Part shown: positions 6,554 to 8,132 of the stretch, one piece after another | Position numbering within the stretch: position 1 is the stretch's first letter | Layout: every line of letters begins with the position of its first letter | NCBI GenBank assembly: GCA_937901345.1 | Contig: CALCHM010000175.1 | Coordinates: 1-8,132, forward strand | DNA length: 8,132 bases | Origin: an uncultured Prevotella sp. | Lineage (GTDB): Bacteria; Bacteroidota; Bacteroidia; Bacteroidales; Bacteroidaceae | Direction of reading: 5' to 3' | The notes under the pieces: generated by a model | The model's database searches: none | Seen by the model: only the letters and a program-made list of their open reading frames with translations | Told to the model about the DNA's origin: nothing | Made by a program: the position numbers and the translations under genes

Positions 6554-7801
6554 GGTTTTTGCAAGTTCTTTGTTATTGTTTATATTGGCTGTAAGATACA
6601 TTACGACACAGAGGAGCAGGAAGAGTACTACAGAGCCAGCAAGCAGTGCATAAGTCTCCATTTGAAGCAGCATATAGTTCAAAGCATAGACTACAGCTAC
6701 AAATCCTCCAAGTACATAAGCACTACGGCTCTTCAAGATGGCTCGGAAATAGAACATCAAGGCACCTGTCGTCATCAAAGCGGCAATTATATACGCTATG
6801 CCAAAGATCATAAACTCGGAGAAAGCGACTAACAGCGAGTAGAACAACACGAGTGACAGACCGATAACTGCATACTGAATGGGGTTAATCTCTTTGCGAG
6901 TCAAGAACTCGACGAACAAGCCTGCAACGAAGACAAGAACGATAATGAGCATTCCATACTTTGCCGAACGCATAGACTGCTGATAAGGATTTGCAGGATC
7001 TACGAACTTGACACCCATATCATCGTAGCTCGAACTATTGAAGCTTGACACGCTCCAAGTTGCATTGAAGCCATCGTCCTTAACCTCTCTGGTATTTGGC
7101 AACATCGCCCCCTGAAAACTTGGATGGGGATAAGATGAACTTATTGATATCGTAGTATTTCCATCTCTTGAAGGATAAAAGGAGAGCGATTCTGTACCTT
7201 TCAAGTCAAAGGAAAATGCAAAATCAATGATATCGCCAGTCTTTGCACCCTTAGGGAATACGACCTCTGCAACAAACTCTTCCGACTTACGGTGAAGTTC
7301 AAATGATTGACCGCCAAAAATCAGTTGGGACGGATTGCTGAAACCCTTAATGTCAGTCACCTTGAAACGGAATTCATTATCTCTTGCAACCACTGATTTC
7401 TCAGTAATTGGCAGCTTTCCATATATCTTAACCTTAGAGTTGTAGACAATCACATCATAAATAGAGCGATGTAGCATATCGGTTACAACATCAGCCGTAT
7501 AATCTACCTGTGAGCAATAGGAATCATAATTCTCCACATAAGTCTGTTTGCCACTTGGCTCAATCTTCTTGTCTACCGTTTTTGTCTCGACTACATACGA
7601 CACCAAATAAGGAGCAGAAACAGTTTGAGGCATAGCATAAGAGTTTGCCACTTCCATTTTAACGGAATCCTTTGTCTGTTCACGATCTTCAATAACACCC
7701 TTGATCATTACCAACGGAATCAGCAATAGAAGTGAAATAACAGCAACGAGGCTGACTTTTATTGCTGTGCGCTTTGCATTTGAGTTTACTTTTGTTTCCA
7801 T
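6548..7801 (-). CDS. creD: CreD-like inner-membrane protein
   Basis: The 417-residue protein has the CreD family layout. A short cytoplasmic N-terminus leads into TM1 (about 16-33), then a large periplasmic beta-rich domain (about 35-280), then a cluster of about five membrane helices (284 to about 405). Recognisable signatures are GFSNPSQL in the periplasmic part, YPHPSFQGAMLP at about 224-235, the RSAKYGML entry to TM2, and the INPIQYAVIGLSLVLFYSLL block after it. E. coli CreD is about 450 residues, so this one is slightly short but complete. In Proteobacteria creD is induced by the CreBC two-component system and linked to envelope integrity and beta-lactam response. Its molecular activity is not established, and no creBC homologue is visible here. 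It lies 1 nt after a small ORF and 2 nt before the WG-repeat gene. Confidence 0.9.
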   Translation of the reverse strand: METKVNSNAKRTAIKVSLVAVISLLLLIPLVMIKGVIEDREQTKDSVKMEVANSYAMPQTVSAPYLVSYVVETKTVDKKIEPSGKQTYVENYDSYCSQVDYTADVVTDMLHRSIYDVIVYNSKVKIYGKLPITEKSVVARDNEFRFKVTDIKGFSNPSQLIFGGQSFELHRKSEEFVAEVVFPKGAKTGDIIDFAFSFDLKGTESLSFYPSRDGNTTISISSSYPHPSFQGAMLPNTREVKDDGFNATWSVSSFNSSSYDDMGVKFVDPANPYQQSMRSAKYGMLIIVLVFVAGLFVEFLTRKEINPIQYAVIGLSLVLFYSLLVAFSEFMIFGIAYIIAALMTTGALMFYFRAILKSRSAYVLGGFVAVVYALNYMLLQMETYALLAGSVVLFLLLCVVMYLTANINNNKELAKTK

Positions 7802-7802
7802 A

Positions 7803-7874
7803 TCACTTTATTTCTACTGTATAATATTTGTCTTCATTAAGAATTTGAGACAGTCGTTTCATTATTATTTTCAT
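7803..7874 (-). CDS. Small ORF of 23 codons upstream of creD
   Basis: The ATG at 7874 follows directly after the TAA of the upstream gene (7877-7875) and is in the same frame. The frame ends with TGA at 7805-7803, one base before the creD ATG. The peptide starts MKIIMKRLSQILNEDKYY and ends TVEIK; a second ATG at residue 5 starts the part resembling the WG-repeat protein's MKRLTQ. No domain or membrane segment is visible. It could be a coupling peptide bridging two genes, a remnant of a longer gene whose 5' end was duplicated, or a C-terminal extension reached by stop readthrough. Position without gaps in a tight operon is the main support; expression is unproven. Confidence 0.4.
   Translation of the reverse strand: MKIIMKRLSQILNEDKYYTVEIK
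7839..7870. repeat. Direct repeat copy 2, within the small ORF upstream of creD
   Basis: This is the partner of 6522-6553, offset by 1317 bp, with the same orientation and the same ATGAAACGACTG core (minus strand, 7862-7851). The creD-like gene lies between the two copies. Mismatches are at 7841, 7844, 7850, 7863 and 7864. Confidence 0.6.
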
Positions 7875-8132
7875 TTAGTATGTTCTTTGAGCTAATATCT
7901 TTAAGCGTTCAATCTCTTGCTCATCATACTCAAGCACACCTTTCTGCCCGAAATAATCATACATTCCCCAGAGTGCATTGGCATATTTAGAGATAAGCAT
8001 ACCATGTGCATCAGGCTTGTAATAACATTCGAGAGCTTTTTGAATATAAGAGAAGTCTTCAGTTTCACCATATTTTTGGGCATACGATTCTCCAAGCAAC
8101 AGATTAAAGAACGGATATTTATCCGCTATGCG
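7875..8132 (-). CDS. C-terminal 85 residues of an unidentified protein (start beyond window edge)
   Basis: The frame is open from the right edge to TAA at 7877-7875, and an internal TTG at 8099 is not needed as a start. The visible part is soluble and apparently all-helical, rich in aromatic residues. It includes KYPFFNLLLGESYAQKYG, SYIQKALECYYKP and a charged C-terminal helix (DEQEIERLKILAQ). The helix-pair pattern with a small-residue and Tyr/Ala spacing recalls TPR-like helical repeats, but no family is recognised. It is the upstream member of the creD operon, with a stop touching the small ORF's ATG. Bacteroidota creD genes are often preceded by a winged-helix regulator, but this tail does not look like one to me. 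Confidence 0.65.
   Translation of the reverse strand, partial: RIADKYPFFNLLLGESYAQKYGETEDFSYIQKALECYYKPDAHGMLISKYANALWGMYDYFGQKGVLEYDEQEIERLKILAQRTY

Noticed and set aside
6515..6832. 105-codon plus-strand frame across the creD/WG-repeat junction
   Set aside because: It is antisense to the well-supported creD C-terminal membrane helices and has no features of its own.
8097..8099. TTG at the right end as a start codon for the partial gene
   Set aside because: The frame continues open to the window edge upstream of it, so the true start is probably outside the window.

Overview
The window looks like a chromosomal piece of a Bacteroidota genome, most likely Prevotella or a close relative. The evidence is a canonical Bacteroidota promoter (TTTG, 20 nt, TACTTTTGC), A-rich translation starts without clear Shine-Dalgarno sequences, Bacteroidota-style secreted glycosidases, and a creD homologue of the type found in this phylum. 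I cannot name the species from the sequence alone.

Left part (1-5090): two secreted glycoside hydrolases are transcribed divergently from a 373-bp intergenic region. On the minus strand is a GH95 enzyme, probably an alpha-L-fucosidase. It is open from its start at 2440 to the window edge, so 813 residues are visible and the C-terminal part is missing. It carries an unusually long N-terminal extension ahead of the GH95 domain. On the plus strand is a complete 736-residue GH20 beta-N-acetylhexosaminidase followed by a hairpin terminator. Together they would remove alpha-linked fucose and beta-linked GlcNAc/GalNAc from host-type glycans such as mucin. No SusC/SusD transporter pair or regulator is visible here.

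Middle (5025-5399): a 375-bp gap between convergent units. It holds the GH20 terminator, an imperfect 16-bp inverted repeat of unknown role, promoter-like motifs without a convincing gene behind them, and a strong 15-bp-stem terminator serving the minus-strand operon.

Right part (5400-8132): a tightly packed minus-strand operon, read from right to left. It consists of the last 85 residues of an unidentified protein, a 23-codon small ORF starting directly after that gene's stop, a CreD-like inner-membrane protein, and, 2 nt later, a membrane-anchored protein with a WG-repeat exported domain. A roughly 32-bp sequence around the start of the small ORF is repeated at the start of the WG-repeat gene, so two similar start regions flank creD. 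The packing implies co-transcription and possibly translational coupling. The joint role is probably in the cell envelope, but this is inference. Nothing in the window is clearly mobile, and I see no tRNA, rRNA or CRISPR array.
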